A stretch of DNA of 64,000 bases from positions 1 to 64,000 of the forward strand of contig NZ_CP034413.3 in the NCBI RefSeq assembly GCF_005121165.3, read 5' to 3'. The stretch's first letter is position 1, and every line of letters begins with the position of its first letter. This document shows positions 9,036 through 18,250 of this stretch, one piece after another. This DNA is from Dysosmobacter welbionis. Lineage in GTDB: Bacteria; Bacillota; Clostridia; Oscillospirales; Oscillospiraceae. Below the pieces are notes generated by a model that saw only the letters and a list, made by a program, of their open reading frames with translations, did not search any database and had not been told where the DNA came from. The position numbers were made by a program, and so were the translations under genes.

Positions 9036-10301
9036 ATGGACGTTCTGGAAAAGCTCACCATCCTGACGGACGCGGCCAAATACGATGCGGCCTGCACCTC
9101 CAGCGGTGGGAACCGGAGGGCCAAGGCGGGGTATATCGGCAATACCACCTCCTCTATCGCCGGGTGCTGCCACTCCTTCTCCGCCGACGGGCGATGCGTG
9201 ACCCTTTTGAAGGTGCTGATGACCAACCGGTGCGTGTATGACTGCAAATACTGCGTCAACCGCCGCAGCAATGAGGCGAAGCGGGCCATGTTCACCCCGG
9301 AGGAGCTGGCGGACCTCACCATCCAGTTCTACCGCCGGAACTACATCGAGGGGCTGTTCCTCTCCTCCGGCGTGTACCGCTCCCCGGACTATACCACGGA
9401 ACTGATGATCCGGGCGCTGCGGATCTTGCGGGAAGAGTACCGCTTCAACGGCTACATCCACGCCAAGGCCATCCCCGGCACGGCTCCGGAGCTGGTGGAG
9501 CAGATGGGGTTCCTGGCGGACCGGCTCAGCGTCAATATCGAGCTGCCGTCAGAGGCGGGACTTCGGACCCTGGCCCCGGACAAGACGAAGCAGGCCATCC
9601 TGGCTCCCATGGGGCAGATTCGGGTGCGGGGACAGCAGAGCCGGGAGGAGCTGGTGAAGTACCGCCACGCCCCCAGGTTCGCCCCTGCCGGGCAGAGCAC
9701 CCAGCTGATCGTGGGGGCCACGGCGGACACGGACTTCCACATCCTGCGGCTGACCCAGGGGCTGTATGACCGCTACCAACTCAAACGGGTGTTCTACTCC
9801 GCCTACGTGCCGGTGGTGGAGCACGCCCTGTTGCCCGCCAAGGACACGAAGCCGCCCCTGCTGCGGGAGCACCGGCTGTATCAGGCGGACTGGCTGCTGC
9901 GGTTTTACGGCTTCCGGGCGGAGGAGCTGCTGGATGCAAGCCATCCGGACTTCAACCCCCAGGTGGATCCCAAGTGCAGTTGGGCCCTCCGGCACCTGGA
10001 CTTCTTCCCGGTGGAGGTGAACCGGGCGGACTACGAGGCCCTGCTGCGGATCCCCGGCGTGGGCGTGGTCTCCGCCAAGCGCATTCTGGTGTCCCGCCGG
10101 GCCCGGAAGCTGCGGATCGAGGATCTGCCCAAGCTGGGGGTGGTGATGAAGCGGGCCCAGTATTTTCTCACCGCCTCCGGCCGCATGGCAGACGGCCTGC
10201 GGTTCACACCGGACAGCCTGCTGCGGAATCTGATCGCGGCGGAGCGGCCCTCCCTGCCCCAACCGGAGCTGGAGCAGATGTCCCTGTTTGCCCCTGTGTG
10301 A
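9036..10301 (+). CDS. Putative DNA modification/repair radical SAM protein (TIGR03916 type)
   Basis: 421 aa. The N-terminal half is a radical-SAM barrel with the Fe-S triad CVYDCKYC (CX3CX2C) near residues 68-75. The C-terminal half has a helix-hairpin-helix, RIPGVGVVSAKRIL (about residue 340), the non-specific DNA-binding element of glycosylases. The family is known as rSAM_link_UDG, because it is often found with a uracil-DNA-glycosylase-like partner; here that partner follows at 10314. The reaction is not established; the domains suggest radical chemistry on damaged or modified DNA. ATG 9036 follows the 42-aa gene by 1 nt. LexA boxes upstream support a DNA-damage role. Confidence 0.85.
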   Translation: MDVLEKLTILTDAAKYDAACTSSGGNRRAKAGYIGNTTSSIAGCCHSFSADGRCVTLLKVLMTNRCVYDCKYCVNRRSNEAKRAMFTPEELADLTIQFYRRNYIEGLFLSSGVYRSPDYTTELMIRALRILREEYRFNGYIHAKAIPGTAPELVEQMGFLADRLSVNIELPSEAGLRTLAPDKTKQAILAPMGQIRVRGQQSREELVKYRHAPRFAPAGQSTQLIVGATADTDFHILRLTQGLYDRYQLKRVFYSAYVPVVEHALLPAKDTKPPLLREHRLYQADWLLRFYGFRAEELLDASHPDFNPQVDPKCSWALRHLDFFPVEVNRADYEALLRIPGVGVVSAKRILVSRRARKLRIEDLPKLGVVMKRAQYFLTASGRMADGLRFTPDSLLRNLIAAERPSLPQPELEQMSLFAPV

Positions 10302-10313
10302 GGGAGGTTCCCC

Positions 10314-11171
10314 ATGACCGAGATGATTTATGAATACGACGGCAGCTTTGAGGGATTCCTCACCTGCATCTTTGAGAGCTACGCCCAAAAAGAAGTCCTC
10401 ACCGCCATCAGCTGCGGTGAGGACATTCCATTCACGTTGTTCCCTGTGCGGACCGTCCTGACGGACCGGGACCACGCCGCACGGGTATATCGGAAGGTGG
10501 TCAAGCTGTCGCCGGAGGCGGCGGACCTGCTGCGCCGCGGCTTTCTCACCTGCCTGCCGGACCGGGAAATGCACCTGTACCGTCTGGTGGTGAAGCTGCT
10601 GGAGGAGGGGCCCCGGTTCCTCCGGGATCTGTCCGATGAGACGCTGTATCCCATTCTGCGGGCGGTGCGCCACCTGAACGGTGAGGTCCACCAGTACAAG
10701 GGCTTCGTCCGCTTCTCCGACCTGGGGGGCGTACTGGGGGGCGAAATCGAGCCGAAAAACCGGGTCCTGCCCCTGCTGCGCCGTCACTTCTGCGACCGCT
10801 ACCGGAACGAACGGTTCTTCCTCTACGACCGTACCCACCAGGAGGCCCTGTTCTACGCCGAGGGCCGCTCTGCCGTCCGGCCCCTGGAGCACTTCCAGAT
10901 GGCCCCGCCGGATGAGGCGGAGGCCCGCTACCGCCTGCTGTGGAAGCGATTCTACGACACCATCGCCATCCGGGAGCGGGAAAACCCCCGCTGCCGCATG
11001 ACCCACATGCCCAAGCGGTACTGGGGCACCATGACGGAATTCCAGGGGGAAGCGCATTTCAGGGCGAGAGGAACTCCCGCAACCGTTTCAGGCCCCGGCG
11101 CTCCAGCCGGGATACCTGCACCTGAGACACCCCCAGGATCCGGGCAGTCTGTTCCTGGGTCAGTCCCTTGA
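10314..11171 (+). CDS. TIGR03915 family probable DNA metabolism protein (DUF4130)
   Basis: This is the obligate genomic partner of the radical-SAM protein. The first ~245 residues fit the family, from MIYEYDGSFEGFLTC to THMPKRYWGTMTEFQ, the usual C-terminus. In that family the domain is linked or fused to uracil-DNA-glycosylase-like modules. The ORF then runs 40 residues further through the antisense of the sigF 3' end, in a Pro/Gly-rich stretch that looks like translated antisense. Either the natural stop was lost or the gene really overlaps sigF by 113 bp. One extra G at the GGGGG near 11046 would end it at 11125. The core assignment is firm, the C-terminus is not. Confidence 0.82.
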   Translation: MTEMIYEYDGSFEGFLTCIFESYAQKEVLTAISCGEDIPFTLFPVRTVLTDRDHAARVYRKVVKLSPEAADLLRRGFLTCLPDREMHLYRLVVKLLEEGPRFLRDLSDETLYPILRAVRHLNGEVHQYKGFVRFSDLGGVLGGEIEPKNRVLPLLRRHFCDRYRNERFFLYDRTHQEALFYAEGRSAVRPLEHFQMAPPDEAEARYRLLWKRFYDTIAIRERENPRCRMTHMPKRYWGTMTEFQGEAHFRARGTPATVSGPGAPAGIPAPETPPGSGQSVPGSVP

Positions 11172-11763
11172 AGTAGCGGAGAAGAATGGTCATCCGCTCC
11201 TTCTCCGGCAGCTGATCGATGGACTCCCGCAGGGCGATCCGCTCCACCATGCCCTCCTCCGGGGCGTCCGTGCCCAGCATCCCCTCCAGGGTGAGGCCGT
11301 CTGCGGTCTCCCGCTGGAGGGACTCCGGCGTGTCCGTGGCGATCTCCACCTGGGCGATCTCCTCCGGCGTCAGGCCGGAGGCCTCGGAGAGCTCGCTGAG
11401 CACCGGCTCCCGGCCCAGCTCCTGCCGCAGCCGCTCCCGAATGGTGTAAAGTGTTTGAGCCTGCTCCCGCATGGTGCGCCCCACTTTTACCGCGCCGTCG
11501 TCCCGGAGAAAGCGACGAATCTCCCCGGCGATTTTGGGCACGGCGTAGGTGGAGAAGCAGGTGCCGTAGTCAAAGTCGAATCCCTGCACCGCCTTCAGAA
11601 ACCCCAGGCACCCCAGCTGGTACAGGTCCTCCGGGTCCACGCCCCGGCCGTAATACCGCCGCACCACGCTCCAGATCAGGCCGTTGTTCTCAATCACCGC
11701 CTGCTCGCAGGCATCCCGGTCCCCCTCCTGGGCCGCCCGCAGCAGCTCCAGCGTGGCGCTCAT
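11059..11763 (-). CDS. sigF: RNA polymerase sporulation sigma factor SigF
   Basis: 234 aa with sigma-70 regions 2, 3 and 4: YQLGCLGFLKAVQGFD…FSTYAVPKI in region 2, and LTQEQTARILGVSQVQVSRLERR (HTH) in region 4. It directs forespore transcription after septation and is held inactive by SpoIIAB. Identity as SigF rather than SigG comes from being third in a spoIIAA-spoIIAB-sigF operon. Its ATG overlaps the spoIIAB stop (ATGA). The 3' end converges on, and overlaps, the TIGR03915 gene. Confidence 0.95.
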   Translation of the reverse strand: MSATLELLRAAQEGDRDACEQAVIENNGLIWSVVRRYYGRGVDPEDLYQLGCLGFLKAVQGFDFDYGTCFSTYAVPKIAGEIRRFLRDDGAVKVGRTMREQAQTLYTIRERLRQELGREPVLSELSEASGLTPEEIAQVEIATDTPESLQRETADGLTLEGMLGTDAPEEGMVERIALRESIDQLPEKERMTILLRYFKGLTQEQTARILGVSQVQVSRLERRGLKRLREFLSP

Positions 11764-12209
11764 TTTGTGCCCTGCATCCGGGGTGCCAGCCGCTTGCGCA
11801 TCACCACGGTGGTGCCCCGGCCCGGCGTGGAGCGGACCACCAGCCTGTCCATAAAGCTCTCCATAATGGTGAAGCCCATACCGCTGCGCTCCTCCCCGCC
11901 GGTGGTGAACATGGGCTGGCGGGCCTTCTCGATGTCCGGGATGCCCCGGCCGTGGTCCCGCACCGTCACCTCCAGCACCTGGTCCGGGCAGATGCGGACT
12001 TTCACCACCACCTGGCCGATGGAATCCGGATAGGCGTGGACGATGGCGTTGGTCACCGCCTCGCTGACGGCGGTCTTGATGTCCTCCAGCTCGTTGAGGG
12101 TGGGATCCATCTGGGCGGCGAAACAGGACACGGCTGCCCGGGCGAACCCCTCGTTGCTGCTGCGGCTGGGAAATGCCAGCGTGACTTCGTTGTTGGCCTT
12201 GGTCTTCAT
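11760..12209 (-). CDS. spoIIAB: Anti-sigma F factor / serine kinase SpoIIAB
   Basis: 149 aa, a GHKL-fold kinase: N-box ELEDIKTAVSEAVTNAIVHAY, G1 box VRDHGRGIPDIEKA, and G2 region ERSGMGFTIM. It binds SigF and phosphorylates SpoIIAA on serine, so that SigF is freed only in the forespore. ATG 12209 gives the normal family length. It lies 17 nt after spoIIAA. Confidence 0.96.
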   Translation of the reverse strand: MKTKANNEVTLAFPSRSSNEGFARAAVSCFAAQMDPTLNELEDIKTAVSEAVTNAIVHAYPDSIGQVVVKVRICPDQVLEVTVRDHGRGIPDIEKARQPMFTTGGEERSGMGFTIMESFMDRLVVRSTPGRGTTVVMRKRLAPRMQGTK

Positions 12210-12226
12210 GGTATGTACTCCCCCTT

Positions 12227-12532
12227 TTATCGTATCGTCACCAGCCGGCCGATGCCGGCGGCATCCAGGACCCGCCGTGCCTGCTGAGGCACGTTCCGCA
12301 CCAGCAGGCTCCCGTCCAGCAGCTGCATCCGCTGCTGGGCCCGCAGGATCAGCGCGATGCCGGAGCTGTCCATGAACGTCACGCCCGCCAGGTCCAGCAC
12401 CAGTTTTTTCGGCAGCGCCGCGTCGATGGACAGCTCCAGCTCCCGGAGGGCGTTCCGGGCCCCGTGGTGGTCCAGCTCCCCCTTCATCTCCAGCAGCAGA
12501 TTCCGGTCCGCGCTTGTGGCTTCGATCTCCAT
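12227..12532 (-). CDS. spoIIAA: Anti-anti-sigma factor SpoIIAA
   Basis: 101 aa STAS domain with the phospho-serine motif FMDSSGIALIL (about residues 53-63). Unphosphorylated SpoIIAA binds SpoIIAB and releases SigF. ATG 12532 follows GAAGGGAAC and begins at the conserved N-terminus. First gene of the spoIIA operon. Confidence 0.95.
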   Translation of the reverse strand: MEIEATSADRNLLLEMKGELDHHGARNALRELELSIDAALPKKLVLDLAGVTFMDSSGIALILRAQQRMQLLDGSLLVRNVPQQARRVLDAAGIGRLVTIR

Positions 12533-12618
12533 AAAGTTCCCTTCTTCCTTGTCGTTTGTGTACCAAGATACAGGGTACCCCGTTTTTCCTCCCATTATAA
12601 GGAAACGGCCCATTCTTT

Positions 12619-12628
12619 TTTGTCGGAA
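12619..12628 (+). promoter_or_regulatory. Possible Spo0A box upstream of spoIIA
   Basis: TTTGTCGGAA differs at one position from the 0A box TTTGTCGAAA and sits about 90 bp ahead of spoIIAA. Spo0A~P is known to activate spoIIA in Bacillus. I could not find a convincing sigma-H -10 element, so the promoter itself is not called. Confidence 0.35.
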
Positions 12629-12723
12629 TCACACCCCGCCGCAAAATCTTCCCATTTCTCCGCTTGCATCGGCACCTGCGGCGGGGTATCATGAAGGTAT
12701 CTCAAGGGAAGGCAGGCATATAC

Positions 12724-13350
12724 ATGAAAATTTTGCTGATTAATGGCAGCTCCCGGCCCAACGGCTGCACCTACACAGCCCTGCGGGAGATTGCTGATAC
12801 GCTGGAATCCGGCGGCGCGGAGACGGAAATCCTCTTTCTGGGCAGCGGCCCCGTCCGGGACTGCACCGCCTGCCGGACCTGTCAGAAGACGCCGGGCCGC
12901 TGCGTGTTCGATGACGATATGGTGAACCCAATCATTGAGAAGGCCCGGGAGGCGGACGGCTTCGTGTTCGGTACGCCGGTCTATTACGCCCACCCCTCCG
13001 GTCGCATCCTCTCCGTGCTGGACCGGGTGTTCTACGCCGGAAAAGACGCCTTCGCCCACAAGCCCGGCGCGGCTGTTGCCTCCGCCCGCAGGGCGGGCAC
13101 TACGGCCTCTGTAGATGTGCTGGACAAATATTTCACCATCGCCCAGATGCCGGTAGTTTCCTCTACCTACTGGAACATGGTCCACGGCAACACGCCGGAG
13201 GAGGTGCGCCAGGACGCGGAGGGAATGCAGACCATGCGGAATTTGGCCCGAAACCTGCTCTGGATGGTCCAGTGCATCCAGGCGGGAAAGGCCGCTGGAC
13301 TCCAGCCGCCCCAGGCGGAGAGCGAGGCCCGGACCAACTTCATCCGCTGA
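12724..13350 (+). CDS. NADPH-dependent FMN reductase-like flavoprotein
   Basis: 208 aa flavodoxin-like fold. The FMN phosphate loop INGSSRPNGCTYTAL is at residues 6-20, and GTPVYYAHPSGR is the second flavin-contact loop. A CTACRTCQ segment suggests an iron-sulfur-flavoprotein relative. ATG 12724 is chosen since the beta-strand MKILLINGS starts there; the longer upstream frame lies in the spoIIA promoter. It likely reduces quinones, metals or aromatic substrates; the substrate is unknown. Confidence 0.8.
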   Translation: MKILLINGSSRPNGCTYTALREIADTLESGGAETEILFLGSGPVRDCTACRTCQKTPGRCVFDDDMVNPIIEKAREADGFVFGTPVYYAHPSGRILSVLDRVFYAGKDAFAHKPGAAVASARRAGTTASVDVLDKYFTIAQMPVVSSTYWNMVHGNTPEEVRQDAEGMQTMRNLARNLLWMVQCIQAGKAAGLQPPQAESEARTNFIR

Positions 13351-13356
13351 AGCGCG

Positions 13357-13391
13357 AAAGCCCCCGGAGGGGATTTCCCTCCGGGGGCTTT
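13357..13391. terminator. Intrinsic terminator
   Basis: AAAGCCCCCGGAGG pairs with CCTCCGGGGGCTTT around a short loop; symmetric, so usable by the flavoprotein gene (+) and the acetyltransferase gene (-). Confidence 0.8.
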
Positions 13392-13409
13392 GCTGTATTT
13401 AGGGCTCTT

Positions 13410-13844
13410 TCATGTTTGCTCCCACACCATGGGCGTGTATCGGATGCCGTCCGGGGACAGCTGTTCCTCTGCCGTGGGAGAAAAGCCCAGATGGCGGTAG
13501 ACCTCCACTGCATAGGGGGAGCTGTGAACCGTGATCCGCCCGCGGCCGCCCTCCGCCAGATATGCCTGGAACAGGAGGCGGCCGATGCCCTGGCGGTGAA
13601 ACGCCGGGTCTACGAAAAACAGGGCGATGTGGCTCCCCTCCGCCGCCAGGACTCCCAGGAGCTCCTGCCCCTCCCAAGCGCCAAATAGTGTCAAGTGATT
13701 TACCTGTTCAATATCTGAAAGATAAGCACGAAATGCCTCCACGCCCTCCGGCGGATACTCCGGCGCCTCAAATTCAAGGAACACCCGCCAGCACAGGTCC
13801 ATGGCCGCCGGAAGCTCGCCACCCTGTATGCGTCGAATCTCCAT
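13410..13844 (-). CDS. GNAT family N-acetyltransferase
   Basis: 144 aa. The acetyl-CoA loop is in VDPAFHRQGIGRLLFQAYL (R-Q-G-I-G signature) and the beta-bulge in EVYRHLGFSP. Start 13844 (MEIRRIQ) follows AGG; a start at 13856 that overlaps the upstream stop as ATGA is equally possible and adds 4 residues. Substrate unknown. It is co-oriented and overlapping or nearly so with the TudS-like gene. Confidence 0.85.
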   Translation of the reverse strand: MEIRRIQGGELPAAMDLCWRVFLEFEAPEYPPEGVEAFRAYLSDIEQVNHLTLFGAWEGQELLGVLAAEGSHIALFFVDPAFHRQGIGRLLFQAYLAEGGRGRITVHSSPYAVEVYRHLGFSPTAEEQLSPDGIRYTPMVWEQT

Positions 13845-13852
13845 CGCACACC

Positions 13853-14398
13853 TCATTCCCCCAGAAGGGACCGTACCCGGTCCAGCGCCTCCGGCGCCGA
13901 CGGCTTGATGCCGATCACGGGTACGGTCAGCCCTGCCGACTCCAGTGCCGCCCGGAGAGATGCGATAAACACGCCCCGGCCGGGCAGTTCCCGGTCCTGG
14001 TCCGAGGTGGTGTTCACCCCGCAGCAGGGGGAGCGGTCCATACCTACGATGCCCAGCACGGCAAATCCGTGCTTCTGGTACTCCCGAATCTGCCAAACCA
14101 CCTGATCCGTCAGCTCCCGCAGCCGGGCAGATGCCTCCGGCTGGCCCATGGCCCGGCGGATGCGGGTGTTCTCTGCCTCCACTGGTCGTTCCCCTCCTTT
14201 GGGATCTCCCCGGTCCAGCCCCAGACAGCACAGCTCCGGGCACGGCATTTGAGCCACGCTTACCTGAGCATCCAGAATCAGCCGCAAAATCTCCCGGTGG
14301 GCGGCAGGCACCTCCGCCGTGCCGTCGGAAATGGCGTTCTGATTCAGCAGGCAGTGGGCCAGAAACACCACACGCCTGCTCCTTCCGTCGGTAAACAT
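13853..14398 (-). CDS. CD3072 family TudS-related putative desulfidase
   Basis: 181 aa with the DUF523/TudS-like cysteine pattern: HCLLNQN near the start, MPCPELCCLG, and RSPCCGVNTT. In characterised TudS, three cysteines hold a [4Fe-4S] cluster that removes sulfur from thiouracil. Whether this CD3072 branch acts on thiouracil or another thiolated compound is unknown. It overlaps or abuts the acetyltransferase gene, suggesting co-expression. Confidence 0.78.
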   Translation of the reverse strand: MFTDGRSRRVVFLAHCLLNQNAISDGTAEVPAAHREILRLILDAQVSVAQMPCPELCCLGLDRGDPKGGERPVEAENTRIRRAMGQPEASARLRELTDQVVWQIREYQKHGFAVLGIVGMDRSPCCGVNTTSDQDRELPGRGVFIASLRAALESAGLTVPVIGIKPSAPEALDRVRSLLGE

Positions 14399-14452
14399 CC
14401 CGTCTCTCCTTTCATCGGCGGGGACTTCCCCTTTCTCAGCCTCTCAGACATC

Positions 14453-14920
14453 TCAGCGCAGACAGCCGGTGACGAACTTCAAGGGCACCTCCATCCGCGC
14501 GGCGATCTGCTCCGGCGTCATGCCCTGGTCCCGGAACCGACGGCAGACGGACTTCATATTCTCACCCACCTCAATGATGTGGCGGTCCGGGTCATAGAGC
14601 CGCACCACCCGCTGCCCCCAGCGATGCTCCAGGGGCGGGCGGACGTACACCACATCCGCGCACCCAACCAGGTGCGCCAGGAAGCCGTCGAAGTCGTCCT
14701 CCTCAAAGTAGACCTCGCTGTCATTTGCACCAAAGCGGATCTCCTCCGCCTCTTTTCCAAGGAAATCCGTCCAGGTATCCAGTGTTTGGAGGCACAGGCC
14801 GCCGGTGAGGGTCACGTTGGCACCGAAATCCATCACCACATGAAGCCCCAGGACCTCCCGGTAAAAGGTCTTGGACCGCTCCATGTCCCGGACTGCCAGC
14901 AGGGGATTTTTCAGCTTCAC
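14453..14920 (-). CDS. VOC (glyoxalase/bleomycin-resistance fold) protein
   Basis: 155 aa. Typical VOC N-terminus KNPLLAVRDMERSKTFYREVLGL and a metal-side strand DPDRHIIEVGE (Glu ligand). After about residue 125 a helical tail, including MTPEQIAARMEVPLKFV, is added to the single VOC domain. GTG 14920 is the start that begins at the conserved strand. The substrate cannot be assigned. Confidence 0.8.
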   Translation of the reverse strand: MKLKNPLLAVRDMERSKTFYREVLGLHVVMDFGANVTLTGGLCLQTLDTWTDFLGKEAEEIRFGANDSEVYFEEDDFDGFLAHLVGCADVVYVRPPLEHRWGQRVVRLYDPDRHIIEVGENMKSVCRRFRDQGMTPEQIAARMEVPLKFVTGCLR

Positions 14921-15029
14921 AAGATCAGCCCTTTCTTGAAACGGATTGTGCTGCCGGGCCTGACGGCCGTCTGGACAGCACCCTTGCTCTATGATAAAAT
15001 TGAAAAAACCATACAGGGAGGATTCTGCG

Positions 15030-15362
15030 ATGGCAATCACTGTCAATATCTATTACACGGGCAACCGCGGAGCTGCCCGGAAATTCGCAGAGGAGATGAC
15101 CGTCAGCGGCGTCGTGGATGCGATCCGGGCAGAGGCAGGGAACCTGCGGTATGCCTATTTCTTCCCCATGGAGGACCCGGAGACTGTGCTGCTGATCGAC
15201 AGCTGGCGAGATCAGCAGGCTTTGGACACCCACCACGCCTCCCCCATGATGGCGCAGATCGCCCGGCTTCGGGAGCAGTACGACCTGCACATGCGGGTGG
15301 AGCGATATCTGTCCGATGAGACGCCAACAACCTCTCAGGATGAGGCGTTTATCCGCAGATAA
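15030..15362 (+). CDS. Antibiotic biosynthesis monooxygenase (ABM) domain protein
   Basis: 110 aa ferredoxin-like fold of the ABM/quinol monooxygenase family: GNLRYAYFFPMEDPETVLLIDSW followed by HHASPMM. Some members oxidise quinols or degrade haem; many are uncharacterised. ATG 15030 has GGAGG 8 nt upstream. Monocistronic between a divergent VOC gene and a terminator. Confidence 0.82.
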   Translation: MAITVNIYYTGNRGAARKFAEEMTVSGVVDAIRAEAGNLRYAYFFPMEDPETVLLIDSWRDQQALDTHHASPMMAQIARLREQYDLHMRVERYLSDETPTTSQDEAFIRR

Positions 15363-15385
15363 CTGCAACCCCCGACTGCAAGAAA

Positions 15386-15435
15386 GGGGCGGCGGTCAGA
15401 GCCGGGCCTTTGGTCCGGGCTCTGCCCGCCGCCCC
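15386..15435. terminator. Long two-part hairpin terminator
   Basis: GGGGCGGCGG pairs with CCGCCGCCCC and, inside it, CAGAGCC pairs with GGCTCTG. It lies between converging ABM (+) and valS (-) genes. Confidence 0.7.
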
Positions 15436-15483
15436 TGCATTCTGTTTTGGAACGTGGGGGGTACGTTCTCCTTCAGCCGGGAC

Positions 15484-18120
15484 TTACGCCTGCATGGCCT
15501 TGGCGGATTCCTCCAGCTTGGCGATCAGCTCTTTGTACTTGGCGGCCTTCTCCCGCTCGGCGTTCACCACCGCCTCCGGGGCCCGGGAGACGAACTTCTC
15601 GTTGGAGAGCTTCTGCTCGACGCCCCGCAGGCCGTTCTGGGCTTTCTCGATCTCCTTGCGGATCCGCTCCAGTTCCGCGGCGATGTCCACCAGCTCACTG
15701 AGGGGCAGATAAGCCGTGGCATTGTGGGTGACGGCAGTCACCATGCCGGACACATCCGCCGGGGCGGCGTCCGCGAACTTCACCTCACTGGCATAGGCCA
15801 GCCGCTGGATGAAGTGCCTGCCCTGGGCGTAGACGTCCGGGGTGGCGGTGACGATCAGCACCTCCGCCTTCCGGGAAGGGGGCACGTTCATCTCCGCCCG
15901 GCGGGCCCGGATGGCCTTGATGGTGTCCATGACGGCCTCCATTGCGGCTTCTTCCTCCGGGAAGGCCAGGTCCGCCCGGTACTCAGGCCACCGGGAGGTC
16001 ATGATGAATTGTTCCTCGTGGGGCAGGGCCTGATAGATCTCCTCCGTGATGAAAGGCATGAAGGGGTGCAGCAGCTTCAAAAGCTCCGTTAGCACAAAGC
16101 AGAGCACATTCTGGGCCGCCAGCTTGGCCCCCTCGTCCTCTCCCTGGAGGCGGGTCTTGGTGAGCTCGATATACCAGTCGCAGTAGGTATCCCACAGGAA
16201 GTCGTAGACCTTGGCGGAGGCCACGCCGATCTCGTAGGCGTCCAGGTTCTCCGTGACCTCCTTCACCAGGGTGTTCAGCTTGGAGAGGACCCACTTGTCC
16301 TCCGGCGCCAGGGCGTCCGCCGCAGGGAGTTCACACTTGTCGATGGTGAGGTTCATCATCACGAACCGGCTGGCGTTCCAGATCTTGTTGGCGAAGTTCC
16401 GCATGGCCTCGCACTTCTCGGTGTAGAACCGGGTGTCGTTGCCCGGGGAGTTGCCGGTGATGAGGTTGAAGCGCAGCGCGTCGGCACCATACTTCTCCGC
16501 CATCTCCAGCGGATCGATGCCGTTGCCCAGGGACTTGGACATCTTGCGGCCCTTGTCGTCCCGCACCAGACCGTGGATCAGCACGGTGTGGAAGGGGATC
16601 TGGTGCATCTGCTCACAGCCGGAGAAGATCATCCGGGCCACCCAGAAGAAGATGATGTCATAGCCGGTGACCATGACGCTGGTGGGATAGTAGAAGTCCA
16701 GATCAGCGGTCTTTTCCGGCCAGCCCAGGGTGGAGAAGGGCCACAGGGCGCTGGAGAACCAGGTGTCCAGCACGTCCGGGTCCCGGGTCAGATGGGTGGA
16801 GCCGCACTTTTCGCACTTGGTGGGGTCCTCCCGGGAGACGTTGATGTGGCCGCAGTCGTCGCAGGTCCAGGCGGGGATCTGGTGGCCCCACCACAGCTGG
16901 CGGGAGATGCACCAGTCATGGACGTTCTCCATCCAGTTGGTGTAGGTCTTGGCGAACCGCTCGGGCACGAACTTCACCTCGCCCTCCCGGACCACCCGCA
17001 GGGCCTCCTTGGCCAGGGGCTCCATCTTCACGAACCACTGGGCGGAGATCAGGGGCTCCACGTCATTGTGACAGCGGTAGCAGGTGCCCACATTGTGGTT
17101 GTAGGGCTCGGTCTTGACGAGATAGCCCTGCTCCTCCAGGTCCTTGACGATCTGCTTGCGGCACTCGTACCGGTCCATCCCATTGTAGGGGCCGCCGTTC
17201 TCGTTGATCCTGCCGTCGTCGCCGATGCAGCGGATGACCTCCAGGTTATGGCGCAGGCCCACCTCGAAGTCGTTGGGGTCATGGGCGGGAGTCATCTTCA
17301 CGGCGCCGGTGCCGAAGCCCAGCTCCACGTAGTCGTCCGCCACAATGGGGATCTCCCGGTTCATGATGGGCAGGATGCAGGTCTTGCCCACCAGATCACG
17401 GAACCGCTCGTCCTCCGGATTCACAGCCACGCCGGTGTCGCCCATCATGGTCTCGGGACGGGTGGTGGCCACCACCAGATCGCCGCTGCCGTCGGCCAGG
17501 GGATAGCGGATATACCACAGGTGGCCGGGCTTGTCCACATACTCCACCTCGGCGTCGGACAGGGCGGTGATGCAGTGGGGGCACCAGTTGATGATGCGGC
17601 TTCCCTTGTAGATCAGGCCCTTGTCATACAGCTCGCAGAAGGTCTCCCGCACAGCCTTGGAGCAGCCCTCATCCATGGTGAAGCGGGAGCGGCTCCAGTC
17701 GCAGGAGACGCCCATCTTCTTCTGCTGCTCCACGATGCGGTTGCCATACTCCTCCTTCCACTTCCACACCCGCTGGAGGAACTTCTCCCGGCCCAGATCA
17801 TAGCGGGTCAGGCCCTCCTTGACGCGCAGTTCCTCCTCCACCTTGATCTGAGTGGCGATGCCGGCATGGTCGGTGCCGGGGACCCACAGCGTGGAGTAGC
17901 CCTGCATCCGCTTGAAGCGGGTCAGGATGTCCTGCAATGTGCAGTCCAGGGCGTGGCCCATGTGGAGCTGGCCCGTGACGTTGGGTGGCGGCATGACGAT
18001 GGAGAAGGGCTTCTTCTTGGGATCCGGATCCCCGTTAAAGCAGTCGTTGTCCTCCCACATCTGGTAGATACGGGACTCCACCTGTTGGGGTTCATACACC
18101 TTGGGCAGTTCTTTCATCAT
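15484..18120 (-). CDS. valS: Valyl-tRNA synthetase
   Basis: 878 aa class I synthetase charging tRNA-Val. The HIGH-type motif is in [15 protein letters not shown], the KMSKS motif in [16 protein letters not shown], and an editing domain lies between them. The C-terminal coiled coil ([16 protein letters not shown]…) is typical of bacterial ValRS. ATG 18120 follows GGAGAG; an adjacent ATG at 18117 is possible, while the longer frame upstream is leader. A T-box controls it. Confidence 0.97.
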   Translation of the reverse strand: MMKELPKVYEPQQVESRIYQMWEDNDCFNGDPDPKKKPFSIVMPPPNVTGQLHMGHALDCTLQDILTRFKRMQGYSTLWVPGTDHAGIATQIKVEEELRVKEGLTRYDLGREKFLQRVWKWKEEYGNRIVEQQKKMGVSCDWSRSRFTMDEGCSKAVRETFCELYDKGLIYKGSRIINWCPHCITALSDAEVEYVDKPGHLWYIRYPLADGSGDLVVATTRPETMMGDTGVAVNPEDERFRDLVGKTCILPIMNREIPIVADDYVELGFGTGAVKMTPAHDPNDFEVGLRHNLEVIRCIGDDGRINENGGPYNGMDRYECRKQIVKDLEEQGYLVKTEPYNHNVGTCYRCHNDVEPLISAQWFVKMEPLAKEALRVVREGEVKFVPERFAKTYTNWMENVHDWCISRQLWWGHQIPAWTCDDCGHINVSREDPTKCEKCGSTHLTRDPDVLDTWFSSALWPFSTLGWPEKTADLDFYYPTSVMVTGYDIIFFWVARMIFSGCEQMHQIPFHTVLIHGLVRDDKGRKMSKSLGNGIDPLEMAEKYGADALRFNLITGNSPGNDTRFYTEKCEAMRNFANKIWNASRFVMMNLTIDKCELPAADALAPEDKWVLSKLNTLVKEVTENLDAYEIGVASAKVYDFLWDTYCDWYIELTKTRLQGEDEGAKLAAQNVLCFVLTELLKLLHPFMPFITEEIYQALPHEEQFIMTSRWPEYRADLAFPEEEAAMEAVMDTIKAIRARRAEMNVPPSRKAEVLIVTATPDVYAQGRHFIQRLAYASEVKFADAAPADVSGMVTAVTHNATAYLPLSELVDIAAELERIRKEIEKAQNGLRGVEQKLSNEKFVSRAPEAVVNAEREKAAKYKELIAKLEESAKAMQA

Positions 18121-18250
18121 ACGTTCGATCTCTCCTATTCTCTGAACTTTCGTCCTTTTTGTCATGACTGGGGCGCCGGTCCGCACCGCCCTGCCGTTCA
18201 CCAGATCGCAGCTCAGCTCCAGCGGAATGCTTTATGCGCGCTTACACAGC

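Noticed and set aside
12664-12723. 20-residue N-terminal extension of the flavoprotein
   Set aside because: It lies in the spoIIA/flavoprotein intergenic region; the flavodoxin fold starts at ATG 12724.
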